Shown here one piece after another: positions 29,767 to 35,559 of a stretch of DNA of 39,561 bases. How positions within the stretch are numbered: position 1 is the first letter of the stretch; each line of letters starts with the position of its first letter. The translations under genes were made by a program, and so were the position numbers. Below the pieces are notes generated by a model, which ran no database searches, was not told the DNA's origin, and saw only the letters and a list, made by a program, of their open reading frames with translations. The DNA is taken from positions 1-39,561 of the IMG/VR virus record IMGVR_UViG_3300036781_000522. The stretch is one strand, 5' to 3'. The DNA is from a virus.

Positions 29767-30100
29767 AGCCTGTTAGAGTTGAAGCGCGATTCTCGTCGAT
29801 TTCGGTTCCCTCATTTTGCCTTAAGATGGCGCGGCCAAGCCACTTAGCCATGTCCGCTGAGCCCTTCTCTAAAATTTTCCACTGATGATCTCTTAAACTT
29901 AGCTTACCCCCGGCCTTCTCCTCTCTGATGAGAGTTTGATAATTATCCCTCAGCACAGCTTCAGAACAGCCCAAGCAATGGGCCATTTCTTCATAAGTGC
30001 TGTGGCGAGCGGCCATACGCTTTAAGAGTTCAACGTTGATCTCTTTAAAAGGGCGCCCACGCTTTGGTTTTTGAAGGGGCTGTGGCGTTTTCTTGGGCAT
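29723..30100 (-). CDS. HTH protein, probable terminase small subunit
   Basis: 125 residues. A basic Pro-rich start containing KRGRPFKE leads into an HTH (LLKRMAARHSTYEEMAHCLG, then CSEAVLRDNYQTLI). After that comes a helical segment (KLSLRDHQWKILEKGSADMA, then KWLGRAILRQNEG). The order GRP-K-HTH followed by a W-LG-Q helix is typical of phage DNA-recognition proteins annotated as terminase small subunits. It would select viral DNA for TerL. It is coupled to the upstream gene (TAATG), far from terL. A transcription regulator is the alternative. Confidence 0.7.
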   Translation of the reverse strand: MPKKTPQPLQKPKRGRPFKEINVELLKRMAARHSTYEEMAHCLGCSEAVLRDNYQTLIREEKAGGKLSLRDHQWKILEKGSADMAKWLGRAILRQNEGTEIDENRASTLTGFTEAIDRAREEDSP

Positions 30101-30378
30101 TAAGTTAGTTCCGAAGGGAGTTTTACTTTAAAGCAGAGTTTGAGAGCCAGCGTACAGTAAATTGCTATTGATCCAGAATGGATGGCGTCTCTTTCAATCC
30201 ACTGCTCATCAACCAGTTCGTAATCTTGTATTTCCCCTCGAAGCTTCATGATTAGAAACTTTTTCCAAAGCTTTAGATATGCTACGGCCTCTTCTTTTTC
30301 TTCAAAATTAAGCTCTGAGTAACGAGCGTCTTCTCCAAAAAAGATAACATCCTTGCCATTCCATTTTTTCATTAGCAT
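30100..30378 (-). CDS. Hypothetical protein
   Basis: Up to 92 residues; the start may be the first ATG or the third codon (also ATG). The N-terminus (KKWNGKDVIFFGEDARY) is followed by helical, Glu-rich sequence (NFEEKEEAVAYLKLWKKFLI), then DEQWIERDAIHSG and a hydrophobic end. It overlaps the end of the 44-residue gene and the start of the HTH gene. No family recognised. Confidence 0.55.
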   Translation of the reverse strand: MLMKKWNGKDVIFFGEDARYSELNFEEKEEAVAYLKLWKKFLIMKLRGEIQDYELVDEQWIERDAIHSGSIAIYCTLALKLCFKVKLPSELT

Positions 30379-30506
30379 CCCTTCTTCATTGCTTTCTTGC
30401 CAATCTTGATAACTTTGTCACGCTTCTTATCGGCTTTTTCGAGTCCCTTGAGAGATGAAGCGACCTTTTTTGTCTCTTTTTCGATTTTCTTTATCTTTTT
30501 GTCCAT
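30372..30506 (-). CDS. Small Lys-rich protein in an overlapping frame
   Basis: 44 residues, extremely Lys-rich (DKKIKKIEKETKKVASSLKG, then DKKRDKVIKIGKKAMKKG). The ATG has AAAGGTG upstream. It overlaps the 3' end of the 30427-30816 gene by 80 bases in another frame. Its regular helical pattern and ribosome site favour a real gene; short Lys-rich proteins of this type recur in phages. Confidence 0.55.
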   Translation of the reverse strand: MDKKIKKIEKETKKVASSLKGLEKADKKRDKVIKIGKKAMKKGC

Positions 30507-30816
30507 GTTTCACCTTTGGGTATATGTGTAATTTAGGTTTAAAAGAGAAGCCCATACGGAATTTCTCAACTTCTTCTTCAATAGTGCTGCCAGATTTTAG
30601 AATAGCGCACATGTCCTGATGCCCTTCCAATTCATCCCAAAGTCTCCGAACCGCTTCTAGTAGTATAAAAATGGCCTGAACGGGAGAATAGAGCGTCTCG
30701 TTATCTAACGCTTGTCGTACATTACAGTTTGTGTCTTGAGCGAGTGCCTTCTTGAAAAAGGAAAGAAATTGTGGAAATGCTTCTTTTGGCTGATCTTTCT
30801 TTTTTTCTTTTTTCAT
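30427..30816 (-). CDS. Hypothetical protein behind a structured leader
   Basis: 129 residues, with basic ends (KKEKKKDQPKEAFPQFLSFF at the start, RKRDKKGRFISQGTRKS at the end). The central helical region (NETLYSPVQAIFILLEAVRR) and acidic middle may be a compact domain. The AGGGGA ribosome site lies in the 3' arm of a hairpin that resembles the leader of the 34438 gene. No family recognised; a nucleic-acid-binding role is possible from charge only. Confidence 0.55.
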   Translation of the reverse strand: MKKEKKKDQPKEAFPQFLSFFKKALAQDTNCNVRQALDNETLYSPVQAIFILLEAVRRLWDELEGHQDMCAILKSGSTIEEEVEKFRMGFSFKPKLHIYPKVKHGQKDKENRKRDKKGRFISQGTRKSR

Positions 30817-30919
30817 ACAGTTCCCCTAGTGGTTTTTAGTCAACTAGGGAACCATACATCCCCGTTGCTAGGACTTTATCCTTAGCAGTAGACTACGGCC
30901 ACCTCTGTGGATGGCCGCA
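30817..30919 (-). promoter_or_regulatory. Structured leader with three hairpins
   Basis: Read leftward: CGGCCA/TGGCCG near 30896-30917, then GCTAAGGA/TCCTAGC (30867-30886), then GGTTCCCTAGT/ACTAGGGGAAC (about 30829-30852). The last arm contains the ribosome site of the 30816 gene and ends AACTGTATG. The rest of the gap up to 30965 is AT-rich and could contain a promoter. Confidence 0.6.
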
Positions 30920-30965
30920 ATACAGGGGTTATCAAATAAACATTTAAACTACAATAGAAAATATT

Positions 30966-31166
30966 TTAGTTAAGCCAGATGGCTTTGTTGTCTTTCTTGG
31001 AAATTTCATCAATCTTCATTTGAAGATCTACTACAGTATTTTTAAGCTCATCGTACCTCTTAAAGAACCCCCTTCTAAGTTTGTTCTGGGATTCTTTCAA
31101 TTCGAAGATTTCCATTTGCATTTCAATTTCGCTTAGTGACTTGTTTTCAAAGAGATCTAGTTGCAT
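30966..31166 (-). CDS. Small coiled-coil protein
   Basis: 66 residues, helical (SLSEIEMQMEIFELKESQNK, later KNTVVDLQMKIDEISKKD), starting QLDLFENK. The AAAGGAA site is good. Likely a coiled-coil that pairs with itself or a partner. No family recognised. It is divergent from the 31222 gene. Confidence 0.55.
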   Translation of the reverse strand: MQLDLFENKSLSEIEMQMEIFELKESQNKLRRGFFKRYDELKNTVVDLQMKIDEISKKDNKAIWLN

Positions 31167-31221
31167 ATAAAAATTCCTTTGTTACACTGTGGGAAAAGAC
31201 ACAATACACTAAGGATAAATA

Positions 31222-31482
31222 ATGAAACAACAAAAAGAATTATTCGTTTTTGAGGTTTGTTACCCCGATATTGCAGAGAATAAAATTGTCCCCGTAACTG
31301 CTGAAGACTTTTCTATTAATGATTATGGAAGTGTTATTTTTGAGATCGAAGGAAAATGTGTGTGTTGCTTCAGCAATTTCATATACGTAAGAAGAACCGA
31401 CCCAAAAAGAATTCAACCTTCTTCAGATTTTACCAAACTTCAATTGCAGCTAGTCAGTAAAATCAAAAAGACTACTTCTTAG
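31222..31482 (+). CDS. Hypothetical protein
   Basis: 86 residues, beta-rich (KELFVFEVCYPDIAENKIVP, then GSVIFEIEGKCVCCFSNFIY) with a polar helical end. It contains three nearby cysteines (CVCC plus one other). AAGGA precedes the ATG. It converges on, and overlaps by 11 bases, the DUF6496-like gene. No family recognised. Confidence 0.55.
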   Translation: MKQQKELFVFEVCYPDIAENKIVPVTAEDFSINDYGSVIFEIEGKCVCCFSNFIYVRRTDPKRIQPSSDFTKLQLQLVSKIKKTTS

Positions 31483-31630
31483 CGCCTTTCTTTCGAGCTT
31501 CGCTTAACGCTATAGCAATAGCTTGCTTGGGTTTATTTACAATTGGTCCTTTCTTAGACCCTGAATGTAAGGCGCCTCTCTTGAATTCCCCCATCACTTT
31601 CTTGATTTTAGGTACTGCTAATTTTTTCAT
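31472..31630 (-). CDS. DUF6496-like small basic protein
   Basis: 52 residues. VMGEFKRGALHSGSKKG followed by KQAIAIALSEARKKG is the signature of DUF6496, a short basic family seen in phages and bacteria with no known function. The ATG overlaps the stop of the RusA-like gene (ATGA, 31627-31630), with GAGGAG upstream. Coupling to a junction resolvase hints at a DNA-associated role. Confidence 0.75.
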   Translation of the reverse strand: MKKLAVPKIKKVMGEFKRGALHSGSKKGPIVNKPKQAIAIALSEARKKGAKK

Positions 31631-32025
31631 TGTATCTCCTCAAAGTAGATTACTGTTCTTCCTGTTGTCTCTTCACACCACTGCTTGTCTCCGACAACTC
31701 GTGAGTTTTTGTTATCGTCTTTGATAACAATTCCCTTAAGAGTGTCTTCAGCGAATTTTAACAGGTTAGTGGTATCTGGTTTACGATCGTGCCATTTCTG
31801 AGAAAGCATTCTTTCTCTCTCTTTTTTAGAAGCGCTTTTGGGGACTGGTATATAGAATTCAAAGATAATTCTAAGTGTTTTATCAAGGGGGGATTTCTTC
31901 CATTGCTGCCTCAATTGCCCCTGAACGAATATCTTTTCTTTGTGACGAGGATTATAAGCTCGTCTACCAAACCCCTTATGAGCAGCCCAAGGAGTCGGGG
32001 TTCCTTCTATGGTTAGTTGAATCAT
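31627..32025 (-). CDS. RusA-like Holliday-junction resolvase
   Basis: 132 residues from the ATG at 32025; the TTG at 32034 is possible. The core motif RKPDTTNLLKFAEDTLKGIV, then KDD, matches the RusA family: D84, K90, D94 and D103/D104. The second Asp of the classical D-x-D pair is Thr86 here. RusA enzymes cut four-way junctions made during recombination and replication, clearing branches before packaging. It is third in a leftward operon after repressor-like and excisionase-like genes, and opposite a YqaJ-exonuclease operon. The Thr substitution could alter activity. Confidence 0.8.
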   Translation of the reverse strand: MIQLTIEGTPTPWAAHKGFGRRAYNPRHKEKIFVQGQLRQQWKKSPLDKTLRIIFEFYIPVPKSASKKERERMLSQKWHDRKPDTTNLLKFAEDTLKGIVIKDDNKNSRVVGDKQWCEETTGRTVIYFEEIQ

Positions 32026-32060
32026 AATGTCCAACTAATATTTTATTTATTGTATTATTT

Positions 32061-32261
32061 TCAACCTTTATTAACGTAAAATCGTTTGTCATGTTTTGTG
32101 TAACTATATCCTAGGACATCTCCTTTTCTTAAAAGAAATCTCTTCCCTATTTTGTATCCCGCCAATCTACCAAGTCTTATAGCCATTGTAATAGCAGGCT
32201 GCCCTATTCCCAGAAAAATAGCTGCCTGTTTGATAGTCATGTATCGGCGGAGATCATTCAT
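32061..32261 (-). CDS. Excisionase-type / MerR-like HTH protein
   Basis: 66 residues from the ATG at 32261, which overlaps the repressor-like gene by 8 bases. YMTIKQAAIFLGIGQPAITM, then IRLGRLAGYKIGKRFLLRKG, is the winged-HTH pattern of the excisionase family (DNA-binding helix plus a wing ending in a basic strand). Such proteins act as DNA-bending recombination factors or regulators. No integrase was found, so a regulatory role is more likely here. Confidence 0.75.
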   Translation of the reverse strand: MNDLRRYMTIKQAAIFLGIGQPAITMAIRLGRLAGYKIGKRFLLRKGDVLGYSYTKHDKRFYVNKG

Positions 32262-32475
32262 AACCAAGATCTTTTAGCAAAACCTCCTTTTTTGTGCACT
32301 TGACAATCTTCTTAGCAACATTGATGCGAGGAGCCTTTCCGTCTATAACAATTCTACGGATGGTATTGATGGCTATACCGCTCCTTCTGGAAAATTCGGT
32401 AATGCTCTCATTCCTGTTATTCAAATATTCTTTTAGCTTTCTGATAATCAACCTCACAATATCAATTGCATGCAT
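32254..32475 (-). CDS. Cro/CI-type HTH repressor
   Basis: 73 residues. The N-terminal helix is IVRLIIRKLKEYLNN; the HTH is SITEFSRRSGIAINTIRRIV with a DGKAPRINVAKKI continuation, the XRE/Cro pattern. There is no C-terminal cleavage domain, so it would not be RecA-responsive in the CI way. It is divergent from the rightward recombination operon, with TTGCATGCAA-type repeats around its start. It probably controls both directions. Confidence 0.75.
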   Translation of the reverse strand: MHAIDIVRLIIRKLKEYLNNRNESITEFSRRSGIAINTIRRIVIDGKAPRINVAKKIVKCTKKEVLLKDLGYE

Positions 32476-32553
32476 CTTACCAATCTTCCTTGTTTTGTCT
32501 CAAATTCTTTTTCTTGTTGCATGCAAATCGCCCTCTTGAGTTAATATGCAATT
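32465..32553. promoter_or_regulatory. Divergent control region with repeated TGCATGCA dyads
   Basis: ATTGCATGCAT (32465-32475, over the repressor start codon) and TTGCATGCAA (32517-32526) are palindromes 51 bases apart; a half site, ATATGCAATT, lies at 32544-32553. They flank the promoters of the repressor-like gene and the 32554 gene. A possible rightward -10 is TAATAT at 32542-32547. They are candidate operators for the HTH protein. Confidence 0.5.
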
Positions 32554-32703
32554 ATGGGATTAAGATATGCCACTATTAGCGCCTGGGAGAATGCCGAACC
32601 AGATGATGACTACACACCTCGTAGAAGAGTTGTGTGGGAAACAGATGGGGAAGAGCTCTACAGAACAGTCGTTAGACAGGAAATAGAAGATAATGACAAC
32701 TAA
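32554..32703 (+). CDS. Small acidic hypothetical protein, first gene of the recombination operon
   Basis: 49 residues (GLRYATISAWENAEPDDDYT, then RRRVVWETDGEELYRTVVR) with an acidic end. No ribosome site is evident; TAATAT lies only 6 bases before the ATG, so the mRNA might be leaderless. No family recognised. Its codon composition looks like a real gene. Confidence 0.45.
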   Translation: MGLRYATISAWENAEPDDDYTPRRRVVWETDGEELYRTVVRQEIEDNDN

Positions 32704-32785
32704 ACATTTTACATATACACAAAATGCAGGGAAGGTGGTTTCACTTTTCCAACACAAAAACACACAAAACACGAAAGGAAAAATT

Positions 32786-33511
32786 ATGAATGCATTTTTA
32801 CCACAAGACTATGAAGCCCCAACAACCGCGGGCAACTATATGAAGCTCCAGCCAGGAGAAAATAAGATCCGAATTCTATCAGCGCCCCTCCTCGGTTGGG
32901 AAGATTGGACTATCGAAAAGAAGCCTGTTCGCTTTTCTTATGACCAAAAACCCGCCAGACCTATCGTTTCTGATCGACCTATTAAACATTTTTGGGCTGT
33001 GATCGTATGGAACTATAAAGAAGAAAAGATTCAGATTCTCCAGATCACGCAATCCTCTATTCGCGCATCAATCCAAGCTCTTTGCGAGAATGAAGACTGG
33101 GGCGCTCCATACTTCTACGATATCAAAATCACTAAGAAAGGAGAGAAGGTTGATACTGAGTATAATGTAGCTCCATCTCCTCACAAGTCTACAAATGAAG
33201 TGATCCGCAATGCTTTCGTCAATAAGCCTTGCAACCTTGACGCTCTTCTGTCAGGTAAAGATCCTTTCGCAGATATCCAAGATGGATTTACTTCAGGAAT
33301 TTTTGAAGATTCCAATATACCCACTGAAATATCCGCTCCTACATTGAGTGTTGCTCAAGTTTCAATAATCATCAACCTTGCGGGTCAAGACAAAGATCTA
33401 TTAGACAGGATCAAAGACGGTTATAAGGTCGAAGCTCTTTCTCAAATTCCTCAACAACACTTCGATGTGATCCAAAAGAACTTGATCAGTCGTAAAGGGG
33501 TTGCAAAATGA
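32786..33511 (+). CDS. Possible phage single-strand DNA-binding or recombination partner protein
   Basis: 241 residues from the ATG at 32786, which has AAAGGA upstream; a longer frame from 32693 overlaps the previous gene. YMKLQPGENKIRILSAPLLG followed by GWEDWTIEKKPVRF is a motif opening used by phage ssDNA-binding or OB-type proteins. The body is beta-rich with aromatic residues, and the last 100 residues are an acidic linker and helical tail. It lies directly before, and overlaps by 4 bases, a YqaJ exonuclease gene, where recombination partners are usually encoded. The name is inference. Confidence 0.6.
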   Translation: MNAFLPQDYEAPTTAGNYMKLQPGENKIRILSAPLLGWEDWTIEKKPVRFSYDQKPARPIVSDRPIKHFWAVIVWNYKEEKIQILQITQSSIRASIQALCENEDWGAPYFYDIKITKKGEKVDTEYNVAPSPHKSTNEVIRNAFVNKPCNLDALLSGKDPFADIQDGFTSGIFEDSNIPTEISAPTLSVAQVSIIINLAGQDKDLLDRIKDGYKVEALSQIPQQHFDVIQKNLISRKGVAK

Positions 33512-34368
33512 TTCTCCTAGACATCGAACAAGACACTCCGGCATGGCATGACCTGCGCCGGACTAAGATTGGGGCGTCTGATGCCCCAATCATTCTCGGG
33601 AAAAGCCCCTACAAGAAGCCTTCCCAGTTAATGGAAGAGAAGCTGCTAGGGAAGAAAGGATATTCCTCACCCCAAATGCGTAGAGGGAAAGAGTTAGAGC
33701 CAAAAGTCCGTGAGTGGTACTGCCACAACCGAATGGAAGTAGTCCCAGCAGTAGCACAAAGTGAGAGCTATGATTGGATGATTGCATCTCTTGATGGCAT
33801 CTCTAAAGACCATAAGGCCATCATTGAGATCAAGTGCCCCAATGAAGAAACATACGACGCCTTTCGTCGAGGTAACTTCCCTAAGCACTATGAATGGCAA
33901 ATGCAGCATCAAATGGCTGTAACTGGCTTGGATGTATGTACTCTGGTCATGTCTGACGGGAAGAATCAATTGGATCTGGACGTTCCGCGAGATCGCAGCA
34001 TGATCGACCAGTTGCTAGAGGCTGAGCATGACTTCTATCAGAAGATGCTCAATTTCGAGTACCCAAACGATGAATGCACCAAAGTGCAAGAAAGAGAAGA
34101 TAAGGAAGCTTTAGAGATCGTGGATGCTATCGTAAAGGCGAAACAGTGGCTAGATACCGCTAAAGAGCAATACGACATCATTCGGGATGGGGCTATCTAC
34201 CTAGCCAATGAAATTTCCTTTCGCTGCAAGGGTATTGTTGTGCGTAAGATGTTAGTCCAGGGATCAGTCGACTATAAGCGCATGATCAAAGATTACAACA
34301 TCGATCCCGAAAAGTACCGCACACCCGGTCGAGTCCAGTGGCGCATCGAAGGCCCACAGGAGATTTAA
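33508..34368 (+). CDS. YqaJ / lambda-type exonuclease
   Basis: 286 residues. The family signature is complete: W13 and R17-R18, IGASDAP (21-27), RGKELEP (59-65), SLDG with D96 (94-97) and the catalytic EIK (107-109). YEWQMQHQMAVTGLDVCTL then carries the Q-x-Q-x-x-M motif. These enzymes digest one strand of duplex ends to feed strand annealing during phage recombination and replication. The start overlaps the upstream gene (ATGA). The C-terminal 100 residues are helical and may contact the partner protein. Confidence 0.92.
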   Translation: MILLDIEQDTPAWHDLRRTKIGASDAPIILGKSPYKKPSQLMEEKLLGKKGYSSPQMRRGKELEPKVREWYCHNRMEVVPAVAQSESYDWMIASLDGISKDHKAIIEIKCPNEETYDAFRRGNFPKHYEWQMQHQMAVTGLDVCTLVMSDGKNQLDLDVPRDRSMIDQLLEAEHDFYQKMLNFEYPNDECTKVQEREDKEALEIVDAIVKAKQWLDTAKEQYDIIRDGAIYLANEISFRCKGIVVRKMLVQGSVDYKRMIKDYNIDPEKYRTPGRVQWRIEGPQEI

Positions 34369-34371
34369 AAA

Positions 34372-34449
34372 AGAGCGTCTTTTAGCCTTCCTTGCTGTTA
34401 CGTTTTAACCAGTTGGTACAGGTTTTCAGCAATAACCTTAAGACGCTCT
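34372..34449. terminator. Nested inverted repeat between convergent genes
   Basis: Outer arms AGAGCGTCTT (34372-34381) / AAGACGCTCT (34440-34449) are perfect. Inside are TTGCTG/CAGCAA (34392-34397 / 34427-34432) and AACC/GGTT. The last codons of the leftward winged-helix gene are in the right arm. It could be a bidirectional terminator or a structured site; no T run is visible. Confidence 0.55.
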
Positions 34450-35121
34450 AAGTTCTTTGTAATAAAGAGGCCAGTCTATCTTAATCTGCGCTTTTTCGGC
34501 CATTCTTATGGCTGTTCCCACCATGTAATTATCAATTCTTTCACGATCATTACCTAATATTCCCTTAGAGTGTTGGTACTTGGTTGATTCCAATGCATTA
34601 TGGAATATGTTTTCGGGAAGCATACTTAGCTTAAGTTTGTGTTTTAAGCTAAGTTTAGTTTTTTTTATGTAATCTGGGATCTCTATTTTCTTTTCTGAAG
34701 GCCCTATTTTTTCTTTTAGCCCTTTGCAGAAGACACCAGTCCCTCTACTAGTATTGGTTAAAACATAAGACTTACTATGTGTAACCCGTGTTGTAACCTC
34801 TATACTCCTAAACGCCTTACGATCAACCACATCAATCGAAAGGAGGTGGGAGGGTATTCCAATGACTTTGGAATGCTTGATGCCCCTTGAAGTGAGGTGC
34901 ATCCACCCCAATCTTTGGAACTTGGCGAAAGTGGAGTTTATGTGTTTTCTAGAACACCCTACCTTTTCAGATAAGTGTTGCTGACTTGGAAATGCGTTAG
35001 GAAACTTCTTAACCCACCACACAGATACTTGCCATATCTTCTTTTGCAGGTGCCCAAGTCGATCATATTCAGAATAGAAGTCCCAATTGAGATCAGTACT
35101 TACTGTGAGATAGATGTCCAT
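34438..35121 (-). CDS. Winged-helix protein, candidate replication initiator
   Basis: 227 residues. About residues 20-75 form a winged HTH (IWQVSVWWVKKFPNAFPSQQ, then HLSEKVGCSRKHINSTFAKF and QRLGWM). This is the pattern used by phage and plasmid replication initiators and some regulators. A long basic linker follows (KKTKLSLKHKLKLSM), then a helical C-terminus. The ribosome site AGGGAAC is locked in a hairpin, and a long inverted repeat lies upstream, as in leaders of plasmid rep genes. It faces a 434-base gap. Replication is inferred; a transcription factor is the alternative. Confidence 0.6.
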   Translation of the reverse strand: MDIYLTVSTDLNWDFYSEYDRLGHLQKKIWQVSVWWVKKFPNAFPSQQHLSEKVGCSRKHINSTFAKFQRLGWMHLTSRGIKHSKVIGIPSHLLSIDVVDRKAFRSIEVTTRVTHSKSYVLTNTSRGTGVFCKGLKEKIGPSEKKIEIPDYIKKTKLSLKHKLKLSMLPENIFHNALESTKYQHSKGILGNDRERIDNYMVGTAIRMAEKAQIKIDWPLYYKELRAS

Positions 35122-35125
35122 TACA

Positions 35126-35287
35126 GTTCCCTATTTTGGGAACCCTCTGGAAGCAGACTTGAATTTTTTCTGATTAATGTTTTATGTTTGCATTAAACAG
35201 TGAGACTTGTAAGATGGTCTCATTCATAACACCTGCGATAGTGTTTTGCCCTTGGGAGTGTCTGCTTCCAGGGGTTCTTTTTTTTCC
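35126..35287. promoter_or_regulatory. Structured leader with alternative pairings; possible antisense RNA
   Basis: On the leftward RNA, GAACCCCTGGAAGCAGAC (35277-35260) pairs with GTCTGCTTCCAGAGGGTTC (35158-35140) across about 100 bases. The GTTCCC in the second arm can instead pair with GGGAAC (35131-35126), which holds the ribosome site of the 35121 gene. Read rightward, the same repeat is followed by eight T residues (35278-35285), like an antisense transcript end. An inner hairpin TGAGAC/GTCTCA lies at 35201-35222. Confidence 0.6.
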
Positions 35288-35361
35288 CAACTTTAGTTTT
35301 TGCAGAGAAAAAGCACAACAAGATACTTGTGCTAAATTCTTTATTAAGGACGTGTAAAAGA

Positions 35362-35454
35362 CTATTCAGATGATAAAACCACGAAAAGAGCGCAGCCAAG
35401 AATAACTGTGCACGAGAAAAAGACGAGCATCAAAACGATCAGTCCACCAACCAT
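35362..35454 (-). CDS. Possible 30-residue membrane peptide
   Basis: VGGLIVLMLVFFSCTVILGC, then ALFVVLSSE: almost wholly hydrophobic, with AAGGAG about ten bases upstream. It overlaps a 44-residue frame (35366-35500, start GLQNPFGKHKERYKYG) in another phase, whose ATG overlaps the stop of the 19-residue peptide gene. One of the two may be real; the membrane peptide is favoured by composition. The rest of the 35286-35361 gap shows nothing. Confidence 0.35.
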   Translation of the reverse strand: MVGGLIVLMLVFFSCTVILGCALFVVLSSE

Positions 35455-35499
35455 ATTTATAACGCTCCTTGTGTTTTCCGAAAGGATTCTGCAATCCCA

Positions 35500-35559
35500 T
35501 TACTTTCCTTCAAATATACAACCAATCAAGATTGCGATTGAAATAAAAAATTGATTCAT
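35500..35559 (-). CDS. Possible 19-residue hydrophobic peptide coupled to the fibre gene
   Basis: NQFFISIAILIGCIFEGK, with the ATG overlapping the fibre stop (ATGA, 35556-35559). Translation would be coupled to that of the fibre. Its small size makes chance possible. Confidence 0.35.
   Translation of the reverse strand: MNQFFISIAILIGCIFEGK

Noticed and set aside
32693-32785. N-terminal extension of the ssDNA-binding-like protein
   Set aside because: The extension overlaps the 32554-32703 gene and has no ribosome site; the ATG at 32786 has AAAGGA at the right distance.
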